Below are positions 53,148 through 61,316 of a DNA stretch of 64,000 nt, one piece after another (within the stretch, counting starts at the first letter, position 1; every line of letters begins with the position of its first letter). Where the stretch lies: NCBI GenBank assembly GCA_965216205.1, contig OZ244139.1, positions 4,154,001 through 4,218,000 of the forward strand. Direction: 5' to 3'. Source of the stretch: CADEDH01 sp965216205. GTDB lineage: Bacteria > Actinomycetota > Acidimicrobiia > Acidimicrobiales > SZUA-35. The notes below the pieces were generated by a model. That model was not told the DNA's origin. It searched no databases and saw nothing but the letters and a program-made list of their open reading frames with translations. The position numbers and the translations under genes are program-made.

Positions 53148-53973
53148 GCCCGGGCCGGGAGGCGGGCCGCCGGTTCCGGTCGAGCGGTACCTCCGCCATC
53201 TCGGCTTCACCGCGACGCCACCGGTCGACGTCGACACGTTGCGGGCGCTGCACCTCGCCCATCTTCGGGCGGTGCCGTTCGAGAACATCGACGTCTACCG
53301 CGGGGTCGACGTGTCGGTGGAACCGGCCGACCTGTTCGCCAAGATCCTCGACCGCAACCGGGGCGGCTGGTGCTTCGAGCTGAACGGCGCGTTCGCGCTG
53401 CTGCTCGAGACCCTCGGATTCGACGTGATCCGGCTCGGGGCAGCCGTACTGCTCAACGGACCGACTCAGGTGATCGACCACCTCTGCCTCGAGGTCACGC
53501 TCGACGAGCCGTACCTCGTCGACGTGGGGTTCGGCGACGGGTTCGTGTTGCCGATCCCGTTGAACCGTCCGGGTCCGCACGACGGCGGTGTCGACCACTT
53601 CGAGCTGCACCCGAGTCCCCAGGGCACGACGTTGACCCGGGAGATCGGTGGCGTCCCGGTCGCCCAGTACCGGTTCAAGCGGGTGGCGAGGGAGCTGGCC
53701 GACTTCGGCCCGACGTCGCGCCGGCTCCAGGACGACAAGTCATTGATCTGGCACACTCGGGCGTTCGCGACCCGCCTGGTGCCGGAGAACCGGCCCGACC
53801 GGTGGGGCACGTTCGAGCGGGTGACGCTCGTGGGCAACCAGCTCAAGCGCCAGTACCGCGACAGGCAACCCGGCTCGACGGAGGTCGAGGTGCCCGACGG
53901 GGCGTGGTCGAACGCGCTGGCCGATCATTTCGACATGCTGGTCGAGCTGGACGGGCCGGCGGATCGGACCTGA
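53128..53973 (+). CDS. Arylamine N-acetyltransferase
   Basis: This 281-residue protein has the NAT triad: Cys in RGGWCFELNG, His in VIDHLCLEV and Asp in YLVDVGFGD. PFENIDVY near residue 50 is a further family mark. It transfers acetyl (or another acyl) from CoA to arylamines, hydrazines or polyketide amines. It overlaps the nitroreductase gene by 20 bases. A nitroreductase can generate arylamines that a NAT then acylates, so the pairing makes chemical sense. Confidence 0.92.
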   Translation: MVPPPTEPGPGGGPPVPVERYLRHLGFTATPPVDVDTLRALHLAHLRAVPFENIDVYRGVDVSVEPADLFAKILDRNRGGWCFELNGAFALLLETLGFDVIRLGAAVLLNGPTQVIDHLCLEVTLDEPYLVDVGFGDGFVLPIPLNRPGPHDGGVDHFELHPSPQGTTLTREIGGVPVAQYRFKRVARELADFGPTSRRLQDDKSLIWHTRAFATRLVPENRPDRWGTFERVTLVGNQLKRQYRDRQPGSTEVEVPDGAWSNALADHFDMLVELDGPADRT

Positions 53974-54044
53974 CCGGGACCGGCCGTCCCGTGGTCGGAG
54001 GCCTACCTCACAGGTAATCGCCTCGATGCCGGCGCCAGCTCATC

Positions 54045-54548
54045 GTGAAAGCCATGATGAACTCCACGACCGCATCCAACACCATCGACACCCCGCACGG
54101 CACGGCTCGAGGTAGGGCGAGAAGCACCGGCCGAGCCGGCGGTTCGGCCACCCGGTCCCGCTCGACGGCTGCCAAGGTCGAAGCCAGGCTCCGGCTCGTC
54201 CTGCGAGCCAACGCGGTGACGTCCGCTGCGTCGGGCGCGGTGGGGCTGGTCGCCGCCGGCTACTGGTCGGAGCGCCTCGGCATCGACAATGTGGCCGTAA
54301 CCGCCGCCATCGCAGTTGGGCTGCTCGTGTTCGCCGCCGACGTGTGGTTCGGCTCCCGGGCCTCCGGCGACGGGCTTCGACGACACGCCCTGCTCGTGTC
54401 GCTCGCCGACCTGGCGTGGGTGGCCGCATCGGGCGTCGTGGTGGCGCTCGGCATCCTGACCACGTTCGGCACCGTCGCCACCGTGCTGGTGGTGGCCGTG
54501 GTCGCCGACTTCGCCGCCGCCCAGCTCTGGCTCCGCCACCGGTTGTGA
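54045..54548 (+). CDS. Small four-helix membrane protein, unknown function
   Basis: This protein of about 167 residues has a polar, basic Ser/Thr/Arg N-terminus of 50 residues and then four hydrophobic helices (around 57-72, 80-97, 113-134 and 138-158). No family is recognised. No good ribosome site is seen, and ATG codons at 54054 and 54057 are alternative starts. Confidence 0.55.
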   Translation: MKAMMNSTTASNTIDTPHGTARGRARSTGRAGGSATRSRSTAAKVEARLRLVLRANAVTSAASGAVGLVAAGYWSERLGIDNVAVTAAIAVGLLVFAADVWFGSRASGDGLRRHALLVSLADLAWVAASGVVVALGILTTFGTVATVLVVAVVADFAAAQLWLRHRL

Positions 54549-54554
54549 GCGAGA

Positions 54555-54700
54555 GTCTGCGAACGAAGTGAGCCGGGACGCCGATTCTGGCAACCCTCCG
54601 GGTTGCTTGGCGAACCCGAAAGAACCCGAAGAGTTCCCGGGGTCTGGGGGCGCCAGCCCCAAGCGATGGTCTGCGAACGGAGTGAGCCGAAAATCGGCTC
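54555..54700. repeat. Repeat and hairpin cluster
   Basis: GTCTGCGAACGAAGTGAGCC (54555) recurs at 54669 with one mismatch. Between and after them lie three stem-loops: 54590-54606 (GCAACCC/GGGTTGC), 54639-54660 (GGGG-t-CTGG/CCAG-CCCC) and 54684-54700 (GAGCCGA/TCGGCTC). The cluster resembles dispersed intergenic repeat elements. Confidence 0.65.
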
Positions 54701-54734
54701 GATCGTCGCGAGGGACGCGCGAGACTCGGCGGTC

Positions 54735-55565
54735 GTGACCGCAGCCGAGTACCTGGCCCTCCCGGATCCGCACCTCGATCCCGCCGTCGCTGCGGTCTAT
54801 GACGATCCCGACGACGAGCGGTTCGCCCCCGCCGCGATCGCCGACACCGTCGACGTCCTGGCCGAGCTGGCGGGGGACGGAGGAGCGGTGGAGTTCGCGG
54901 TCGGCACGGGCCGCATCGCGTTGGCGCTGGCGTCGGCCGGGGTCGACGTGCACGGCATCGACTTCTCCGAGCCGATGCTCGCCGAGTTGCGGGCGAAGCC
55001 GGGGGCGGAGCTCGTGTCGACGACGGTCGGCGACATGGCGACGACCCGGGTGTGCAGCGACGCCGCCGTCGTCTACCTCGTCTACAACACGATCATGAAC
55101 CTGCGGACCCAGCCGGACCAGGTTGCGTGCTTCCGCAACGCGGCAGCCCACCTCGCGCCGGGAGGGCGGTTCGTGGTGGAGACCGAGGTGCCGAAGCTCG
55201 ATCGGCTGCCCCCCGGGGAGAGCATCGTGCCGTTCGACGTGTCGGCCCGCCATCTCGGCTTCGAGGAGTACGTCGATCGGGTGAACCAGATCTCGGTCTC
55301 CCACCACTTCCACTTCGACGGTGACCGCGTCCGCAGGACCTCGCCAGCGTTCCGCTACGTCTGGCGGTCGCGCGAACACGTTCACGACGTCGTCGGCGTG
55401 GGCGACAGTGGTGAGCTGGTTGGGGCGGTACTCGTCGAGACGTCCGATCCCGGTGGCGTACTGAACCACGTCGGCCGCCTCCGAGGGCGGGAGGCCACCG
55501 ACGAACACCATCGGAACCAGCGGTCGCGAACACGACGACGTCGTCGGCGTGGGCGACAGTGGTGA
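54735..55565 (+). CDS. Class I SAM-dependent methyltransferase with replaced C-terminus
   Basis: The conserved part has AVEFAVGTGRIALALASAGVDVHGIDFSEPML (motif I and the acidic strand-2 end), LVYNTIMNL and GGRFVVETEVP. It runs to FRYVW at about 55364. Relatives continue with a C-terminal region ending in a Trp/Arg-rich strand. Here the frame instead enters sequence antisense to a YcxB-like gene and ends in an Arg-rich tail. The gene thus looks truncated by a rearrangement and may not be functional. The start is uncertain: GTG 54735 begins the conserved region; ATG 54666 is an upstream alternative. Confidence 0.6.
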   Translation: MTAAEYLALPDPHLDPAVAAVYDDPDDERFAPAAIADTVDVLAELAGDGGAVEFAVGTGRIALALASAGVDVHGIDFSEPMLAELRAKPGAELVSTTVGDMATTRVCSDAAVVYLVYNTIMNLRTQPDQVACFRNAAAHLAPGGRFVVETEVPKLDRLPPGESIVPFDVSARHLGFEEYVDRVNQISVSHHFHFDGDRVRRTSPAFRYVWRSREHVHDVVGVGDSGELVGAVLVETSDPGGVLNHVGRLRGREATDEHHRNQRSRTRRRRRRGRQW

Positions 55566-55567
55566 GC
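55384..55567. repeat. 33-bp direct repeat marking a rearrangement
   Basis: The 33 bp at 55384-55416 are identical to 55535-55567, 151 bp apart, with some similarity just upstream too. The copies lie at the damaged junction of the methyltransferase and the YcxB-like gene. This is consistent with a local partial duplication. Confidence 0.8.
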
Positions 55568-55962
55568 GCGTCCCAGTCTCGCTGCGCCGACGCCAGGTCG
55601 TTCGCCGTGTCGACGCCCTTCGACGACAACTCGATCGAGGTCGTCAGCTCGAAGTGCTGCGGCGCCGCGCGCTTCAGGTTCCGGAAGCGAAGACGCCACG
55701 CGAGATCCAACCATCGGTTCGTGACGATCCAGACGACGAGGAACATCGCCCCGAACGGCCGAAGGCTCGCTCCCGCCAACAACAGGACGAGCCCGGCGAT
55801 CGGCACGCCGATATTGAGCGCTGCGATCCGGGCGAGGAGCGTGGGTCGGGCGGCGGCCATGACCAGATAGCCGGCCCTGCGGTTATCTCGGTCGGCCGGC
55901 TTGACCACGAGGCGCTTCGCTTCGGCCTGCTCGGGTCGTTCGTCGTGGCCGCGATGCGTCAT
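55417..55962 (-). pseudogene. YcxB-like membrane protein gene, frameshifted
   Basis: From about 55962 leftwards the frame encodes two membrane helices (LLARIAALNIGVPIAGLVLLLAG and FLVVWIVTNRWLDLAW) and a YcxB-like cytoplasmic strand region ending ALTTVAHADDVVVFATAGS. One base later in phase it continues as MVFVGGLPPSEAADVVQYA, the expected YcxB C-terminus, so a +1 frameshift lies near 55512. Past that, part of the LTTVAHADDVV region is repeated. YcxB is a little-known family. The family assignment is by pattern and moderate. Confidence 0.55.
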
Positions 55963-56069
55963 GGTGGGAGGCTAGTTGGCGCTCGTCGCCGGCGACTGTG
56001 CTGTCGGCCCCGACAGGCCGCCCCGGTCACGGGCGAGCAGGGACGCCAGGGACCGCCGAGCACGACGGG

Positions 56070-56891
56070 TCAGCTCTGGCGGAAGCCGGCGGCGGTGAGC
56101 GTGTGCAGCACGTCGTCGCCGATCGACGGGTCGAACGGCTCCCGCGGCCCGAAGCTGGTGGTGGCGAGCCACTCGGCGGCCACGTCGGGGCGGAGGCCGT
56201 AGCGCTCGGCGATCGTTTCGCCGATGTCGGGCCTGCCGTGCAACGACGTCGCCTCCGCCACCACGGCGTCGACGATCCGACCGACCTCGGCGGTACGGCC
56301 GATGATCGCCTCGGTGCTGGCGGCGAGAACGAACGACGGCCACGGGCTCGGCTCGACGCCGAGCTGGCGGAACTCGCCGGCGTCGACGAGGGGTCGGGTC
56401 ATGAACCGATCCCACAGGAACACCTCCGCCTTCCCGGCAGCGAACGCCTCCCGCGCGCCGTCGAGCCCTCCGGTCACCACGAACTGGCCGTCGTCGAGGC
56501 GCCAGCCGTGACGATCGGCCTGCACGTAGGCCATGAGGTGGGAACCCGAGCGGAAGCGGGAGATCGCGATCGGTCGACCCTCGAGCTGATCCTCCGTGGT
56601 CAGCGTCGACTCTGCGGGCACGAACACCCCCCACTGGAGCGGCGACGAGACGTACACCTGGATGATCACCGCGGCCAGTCCATCGACGATGGCCGACACG
56701 GTGCCCTCGGTCAGAATGCTGACCAGATCGAGCGTGCCGTCCTCCAGGCCGGCCAACATCTCCCCCGTCCCGCCGGGTTGGTCGGTCCACACCGCGTCGA
56801 CATCGGCGAGCGCCGGCGAGTCGAGCGCGAGGTGCCAGGGAAGGTTGAAGTGCTCGGGGACGCCCCCGAGCCGCAGTGGATCGTCGGCCAC
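56070..56891 (-). CDS. SsuA/ThiY-like binding-fold protein without signal peptide
   Basis: This 273-residue protein resembles NMT1/SsuA-type substrate-binding proteins: GVPEHFNLPWHLAL, WTDQPGGTGEMLAGLEDGTLDLVSILTEG, and RPIAISRFRSGSHLMAYV. There is no signal peptide and no ABC partner genes. It lies ten bases after the VOC gene on the same strand, so the two are probably co-transcribed. Together with the protein encoded at 8313 this is the second apparently cytosolic binding-fold protein here. Confidence 0.75.
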   Translation of the reverse strand: MADDPLRLGGVPEHFNLPWHLALDSPALADVDAVWTDQPGGTGEMLAGLEDGTLDLVSILTEGTVSAIVDGLAAVIIQVYVSSPLQWGVFVPAESTLTTEDQLEGRPIAISRFRSGSHLMAYVQADRHGWRLDDGQFVVTGGLDGAREAFAAGKAEVFLWDRFMTRPLVDAGEFRQLGVEPSPWPSFVLAASTEAIIGRTAEVGRIVDAVVAEATSLHGRPDIGETIAERYGLRPDVAAEWLATTSFGPREPFDPSIGDDVLHTLTAAGFRQS

Positions 56892-56901
56892 GTTCGAGGG
56901 G

Positions 56902-57399
56902 CTACCCGACGGTCCGGCCGTACATCTCGCCGAGCGGGTCGGCGATCAGCTCCAACCGCTCGCCGTCGGGCCCGTTGAAGTAGAGCGAGGAGCCCCCGAC
57001 GTGCTGGTAGCCGATGCCGGCTTCGTCGAGCTTGCCCTTCAGGTGCTCCCACCGCTCGGGATCCACCGAGAGCGCGAGATGGTGGAGGCCGCCGAGCACC
57101 TCGGCGTACGGACCGAGGTCGAGGCCCGGGAAGTCGAAGAACGCGAGCGAGTTGCCGTGGCCGATGTCGAAGAAGAAGTGGGTGGAGCCGGTGTAGTCGC
57201 GGTTCTCGAACAGCTCGGTCAGGGGGAACTCGAGGAGGTCCTGGTAGAACTCGATCGTCCTGGCGACGTCGGTGCTGAGCAGCGCAACGTGGTGCACGCC
57301 CCGGGCCGACGACGGTGGACGGTCGGCGCTGTCGGCGAGGTAGGTGGATCGGAGCTGATCCCATTCGGCCGTTCTGTCGACGTTCGATCCATGAGCCAC
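56902..57399 (-). CDS. VOC-family (glyoxalase/dioxygenase fold) protein
   Basis: This 165-residue vicinal-oxygen-chelate protein has GVHHVALLSTDVARTIEFYQDLLEFPLTE, GGLHHLALSVDP and FNGPDGERLELIAD, giving the usual His, His and Glu metal ligands. The reaction is not predictable (lyase, dioxygenase or resistance protein). GTG 57399 is chosen because TACCCT lies seven bases upstream; the frame extends further but without support. Confidence 0.82.
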   Translation of the reverse strand: MAHGSNVDRTAEWDQLRSTYLADSADRPPSSARGVHHVALLSTDVARTIEFYQDLLEFPLTELFENRDYTGSTHFFFDIGHGNSLAFFDFPGLDLGPYAEVLGGLHHLALSVDPERWEHLKGKLDEAGIGYQHVGGSSLYFNGPDGERLELIADPLGEMYGRTVG

Positions 57400-57521
57400 C
57401 CCGACCAGGGTAATCACCCGCAGTCCGCGTTGAGGACCCGAGCGACGAGACCCTACATTCGTGCAGCGCACATCTGCTGTACCGCGGCCGACCGCGGTCA
57501 CGAGCGCGTGGAGGGAGCATC

Positions 57522-58373
57522 GTGGGCGACCACACCGAACCAGCGGGCGACAAGAGCCTCGTGCTCGACGAGTTCGGCGAGAAGCTCGAGGCGTTCCAGG
57601 CGTTCCGCAAGAGCGACTCGAAGGCCGCCGAGCACATCCTCGACGCGCTCGGCGCCCAGGACGACGTCGACCGCGACATCCTCCTCGAGCTGTCCTCGCC
57701 CCGACCCCTGGGCCATCCAGATCGCTTCGAGGCCGCCCACGCCCTCATGGTCCGAGCCCTCGAGGTGCTCGACCGCAACGGCGCCCGCGGGGTGCGGGTC
57801 GCCGGACTCGGCCCGGTGAACCCGATCGCCGCCTACCTCGTCCAGCAGGTCGCCCACTTCATCGTGCGGAGCTACCAGTCGACCGTGGTCGATTCGATGT
57901 TGCAGCTCTATGCCCGGCGGGAAGCCAACGCGGCCCGCGACGATCCGGCCCGGCGGATGCTGACCCGGGCCCGGATCCACATGACCAGGCTGACCCCCGG
58001 GTTCAAGCGGTCCCCGCTCGGGATACCGACGTTCCTCCTGGGCGGGGCTGTGCTGTCGACCGTGCTCCAGGTGCTGCTCTCGACCGCGAGCCGGGCCCTC
58101 GACACCGCCTGGTCGCGGGTGGCGGCCACGATCATCCTCGGGCTGGTGATCGCCGCGATGGCCTGGGTGGTGCTACGGGGCGCGGCCGTGGCCCGGCGCC
58201 GCATCCGCCTCACCACCGGTCCCCCGCTCGACGCGCTGTGGGAGACGATCGGCCGGTGTGGAGGACCACCGCAGGACCAGTCGAAGGCGATCGCCCTGAT
58301 CGCGATCATCCTCACGTTCATCCCCTGGGTGCTGGTCCCGATCCTGCTGCTCGTGAGCTGGTTGCTCGGCTGA
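57522..58373 (+). CDS. Membrane protein of unknown function
   Basis: This 283-residue protein has an N-terminal soluble helical part (1-160) with ALEVLDRNGARGVRVAGLG, then a hairpin of two helices near 165-225 and a C-terminal helix (AIALIAIILTFIPWVLVPILLLVSWLL). I do not recognise the family. GTG 57522 has a GGAGGGAG ribosome site. It is followed directly by a 20-bp tandem repeat. Confidence 0.65.
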   Translation: MGDHTEPAGDKSLVLDEFGEKLEAFQAFRKSDSKAAEHILDALGAQDDVDRDILLELSSPRPLGHPDRFEAAHALMVRALEVLDRNGARGVRVAGLGPVNPIAAYLVQQVAHFIVRSYQSTVVDSMLQLYARREANAARDDPARRMLTRARIHMTRLTPGFKRSPLGIPTFLLGGAVLSTVLQVLLSTASRALDTAWSRVAATIILGLVIAAMAWVVLRGAAVARRRIRLTTGPPLDALWETIGRCGGPPQDQSKAIALIAIILTFIPWVLVPILLLVSWLLG

Positions 58374-58380
58374 TCGGTTG

Positions 58381-58460
58381 CGGTCGGCCTCGGTCGGTCG
58401 CGGTCGGCCTCGGTCGGTCGCGGTCCGTCTCGGTCGGTCGCGGTCCGTCTCGGTCGGTCG
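58381..58460. repeat. 20-bp tandem repeat, four copies
   Basis: Two copies of CGGTCGGCCTCGGTCGGTCG are followed by two copies of CGGTCCGTCTCGGTCGGTCG. They lie between two convergent genes, starting seven bases after the stop of the 57522 gene. Confidence 0.92.
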
Positions 58461-58475
58461 CGGCGATTCCGGCCA

Positions 58476-59399
58476 TCACCCGGCGACGAAGGCCCACGCC
58501 GCCAGCCGCCCCTCCGGATCGAGGAGGAGTACCGTCTCGCCCCGGTTGGACCACACCGGGAAGTCGCTCCCGAGGTGGTAGTCGCCTGCTCCTGTGGTGC
58601 CGATGCCCGATCGGACGCGGAGCTGGTCGCCGGCGCCGAGGGTGTAGCCCACGATACGGAACCGGTTGGTGGTGGTCTCGTCGCGGATCGTCCAGCCGTC
58701 GAGGTCGACGGGTTCCGCGCCATCGTTGACGATGGTCACCCACTCGTCGCCCAGGTTCGCCCGATCATCGCCCGGCGGATCCATCTGCCAATCGACGATG
58801 GCGAGGTCGTCCCGGCGGGGTGGGCCGCAACGATCGCCCCAGAGACCCCGCCCGGAGTCGGCCGCCACCATCATCGACTCGGTGAGCGCCGGCCGCTCAC
58901 CGGACCAGAGCCCGAGCGCCCAGCCGTCGTCGACCATCACCGCGTTGACCGACCGGCCGTCGATCAGCAGCTCGCCGAGCCGGCGACCGAACCGGTCCTC
59001 CTCGCCGGCCAGGAACCGGATCGAGGTCGCTGCGTCGAGGAGGCCTCGGAGGTGGTCACGGGACGCCTGCCCGTTGCACGACTCGGCACCGTCGAGTCCG
59101 GTGAGCTCCGGCGCGTTGATCCCGACGAGCCGAACCTCCACCGGTGCGCCCCCGACCCGCAGCTCCAGCGAATCCCCGTCGATCACCCGCTCCACCTCGG
59201 CGACGACGCCCTCGTCGGGTCCGGCGGACGCGTCGGGCCCGGTCGACGCGGTGGGCGTCGGCGGCGCGGTCGTGGAGGACGAATCGGCTGGGACGGCGTT
59301 CGAATCGTCGGTCGGCGGGTCGACGACGCCGCAACCGCCGACCAGCAGCGCTGCGGCGAGGGCGAGCATCGGCGTGACGGGTCCTGGCCGGTGGGGCAC
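58476..59399 (-). CDS. Secreted thermonuclease-like lipoprotein with lamin-tail domain
   Basis: This 307-residue protein has a signal peptide and lipobox LLVGGC at about residue 23. A Ser/Thr/Pro linker is followed by a staphylococcal-nuclease domain: VIDGDSLELRVGGAPVEVRLVGINAPEL, with the metal-binding Asp and catalytic Arg, then EEDRFGRRLGELL with Glu and Arg. The C-terminal region (about 200-307), with DEWVTIVNDGAEPVDLDGWTI, is a lamin-tail (LTD) domain. It probably degrades nucleic acid outside the cell. GTG 59399 follows TAGCGT by six bases. Confidence 0.9.
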   Translation of the reverse strand: MPHRPGPVTPMLALAAALLVGGCGVVDPPTDDSNAVPADSSSTTAPPTPTASTGPDASAGPDEGVVAEVERVIDGDSLELRVGGAPVEVRLVGINAPELTGLDGAESCNGQASRDHLRGLLDAATSIRFLAGEEDRFGRRLGELLIDGRSVNAVMVDDGWALGLWSGERPALTESMMVAADSGRGLWGDRCGPPRRDDLAIVDWQMDPPGDDRANLGDEWVTIVNDGAEPVDLDGWTIRDETTTNRFRIVGYTLGAGDQLRVRSGIGTTGAGDYHLGSDFPVWSNRGETVLLLDPEGRLAAWAFVAG

Positions 59400-59519
59400 C
59401 GACCCACGCTAGTCAGCCCCCATGGCGGGCACCGGGATCGCCCACCCGTCGGCCCGACCGGGAGGCGGGTGCCAGCGGTTGCTCAGCCCGACCGGGGATG
59501 TACCTGCTACACCGTTGCG

Positions 59520-61283
59520 ATGGATCTCTGGAAGCCGATCGGTGGGAAGGCGGACGGGGGTCGCTGGGTCGGTCACGACGCCAGCGACCGGTTCCCGGTC
59601 TACACGAGGGGGAACGCCGGCGAGGTGTACCCGGAGGTCTTCACCCCGCTCAGCTTCTCGATGGCGGCCGAAGCGGCCGAGCGGGCGATGCGAAACGGGA
59701 TCGCCCGCAGCGGGCTCGTCCGACCGGACGAGCTGGCCGACATCCCCCTCTCGACAGCCGTCGGCAGCGGCGTGTTCGGCGGCTACGCCTACCTGAACCT
59801 GAGCATCCAGCGGTTGGCATCGGCGAGGACACCGGGCGGCAAGGCCACCGATGCCGACGTGAACTACCTCGGGACGGGCGACGATCCGCCGCCCCACGAA
59901 CCCAGCCCGAACGAGCGCAATCTCCGGGCGACCCTCGCCGGTATCCGGTACATGTGGCGCACCCTGCGCCGCACCGAGCTGCCAGAACTGGCGGCCGACC
60001 AGAAGATCGTCCGGGCCTACGTGCGGCGCCTCCCCGATCCAGCGACGGCGTCCGACACCGAGCTCCGGGAGTCGGTCGGCGGGTTCATGCCGATGTTCGC
60101 CGACCTGTTCGAGCGGCACATCGGCGTCACCGTCGACGCCGGCCTCGCGGTCACCGTTCTCGCCAGCATGTGCGAACGCATGCTCGACGACCCGCAGCTG
60201 GTGGGACCGCTGCTCACCGGGCTGGGCGACGTCGACTCGGCGGCACCATCGATCGCGATCTGGTCGCTGAGCCGGCTGGCCAACGAGTCCGCCCCGGTCG
60301 CAGCAGCGTTCGACGACGGCGTCGCCGGGCTCGACGCCAGGTTGCGGGCGATGCCGGAGGCGGCCCCGTTCGTGGAGGCGTTCGACGACTTCGTCGCCGA
60401 GTTCGGGTCGAGAGGGCCGAATGAGTGGGACACTGCGTTCGACACCTGGGAGACGGATCCGGCGATGGCGCTCCGGCTCGTCGACAACATGCGAGCCGCC
60501 GGCGACGACGCCAACCCGGCCCGGCAGCAGCAGCGGTTGGCGGCCGAGGCGGCCAAGGCCGAAGCCGCGGCGGTCGCCCGTCTCCCCCGAGTCGCCCGGC
60601 CCGTGTTCCGACGGGTCCTCGCCGCCACCCGCCTCTACAGCCGGGGCCGGGAGCGGTCGAAGACGACGGTCGTCCGAGCCATCCACGGCGCCCGGCTCCA
60701 GGCGATGGAGCTCGACCGGCGACTGGTAGCGCGGTCGGGCGGCCAGCGGGGCGACCTGTGGTTCCTGGTCGAACCGGAGGTCGACGCCTACGTCGCCGAC
60801 CCTGCGTCGATGGCCGACGTGATCGCGGCGCGCCGCGAGCAGCACCGGCTGCTCAGCGAACGGATCCCGCCGTTCTTCTTCAGCGGCCAGCAACCGCCGT
60901 TCGACGAGTGGGAGCTGCGGACCAGCGCCAGGGCCGAGCTACCGGCCGGCGGGAAGCTGACCGGTCTCCCCGGTTGCCCGGGCTCCGCGACGGGCCGGGC
61001 CAGGGTCGTGACCAGCCCGGCCGACGCGGTCGGTGTCGGCCCGGGCGACGTCCTGGTGGCGCCGCTGACCGATCCGGCATGGACGCCGTTGTTCGTGCCG
61101 GCCTCGGCGGTGGTGGTCGACGTCGGAGCGATCATGAGCCATGCCGTGATCGTGAGCAGGGAGCTCGGCATCCCGTGCGTGGTCTCGGCCACCGACGCCA
61201 CCAAGCGCATCCCCGACGGCTCCCTGATCGAGGTCGACGGCACCGCCGGCACGGTCACCCTCCTCGAACCCCCACCCACCTGA
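59520..61283 (+). CDS. PEP-utilising swivel-domain protein lacking the ATP-grasp domain
   Basis: This 587-residue protein ends in the phosphohistidine swivel domain of PEP-utilising enzymes: GSATGRARVVTSP, GDVLVAPLTDPAWTPLF, GAIMSHAVIVSRELGIPCVV (phosphorylated His) and DGSLIEVDGTAGTVTLL. The preceding helical region is like the middle of rifampin phosphotransferase or PEP synthase-like proteins. No N-terminal ATP-grasp domain is present. A partner may supply it, or the protein may act on another donor. ATG 59520 has TACACC six bases upstream. Confidence 0.8.
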   Translation: MDLWKPIGGKADGGRWVGHDASDRFPVYTRGNAGEVYPEVFTPLSFSMAAEAAERAMRNGIARSGLVRPDELADIPLSTAVGSGVFGGYAYLNLSIQRLASARTPGGKATDADVNYLGTGDDPPPHEPSPNERNLRATLAGIRYMWRTLRRTELPELAADQKIVRAYVRRLPDPATASDTELRESVGGFMPMFADLFERHIGVTVDAGLAVTVLASMCERMLDDPQLVGPLLTGLGDVDSAAPSIAIWSLSRLANESAPVAAAFDDGVAGLDARLRAMPEAAPFVEAFDDFVAEFGSRGPNEWDTAFDTWETDPAMALRLVDNMRAAGDDANPARQQQRLAAEAAKAEAAAVARLPRVARPVFRRVLAATRLYSRGRERSKTTVVRAIHGARLQAMELDRRLVARSGGQRGDLWFLVEPEVDAYVADPASMADVIAARREQHRLLSERIPPFFFSGQQPPFDEWELRTSARAELPAGGKLTGLPGCPGSATGRARVVTSPADAVGVGPGDVLVAPLTDPAWTPLFVPASAVVVDVGAIMSHAVIVSRELGIPCVVSATDATKRIPDGSLIEVDGTAGTVTLLEPPPT

Positions 61284-61288
61284 CCGCC

Positions 61289-61313
61289 GCACACCGAGAT
61301 GGCGCCGGTGTGC
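61289..61313. terminator. Bidirectional hairpin between convergent genes
   Basis: GCACACCG (61289-61296) pairs with CGGTGTGC (61306-61313) around a nine-base loop. It lies between the stop codons at 61283 (+) and 61317 (-). Confidence 0.5.
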
Positions 61314-61316
61314 CCC

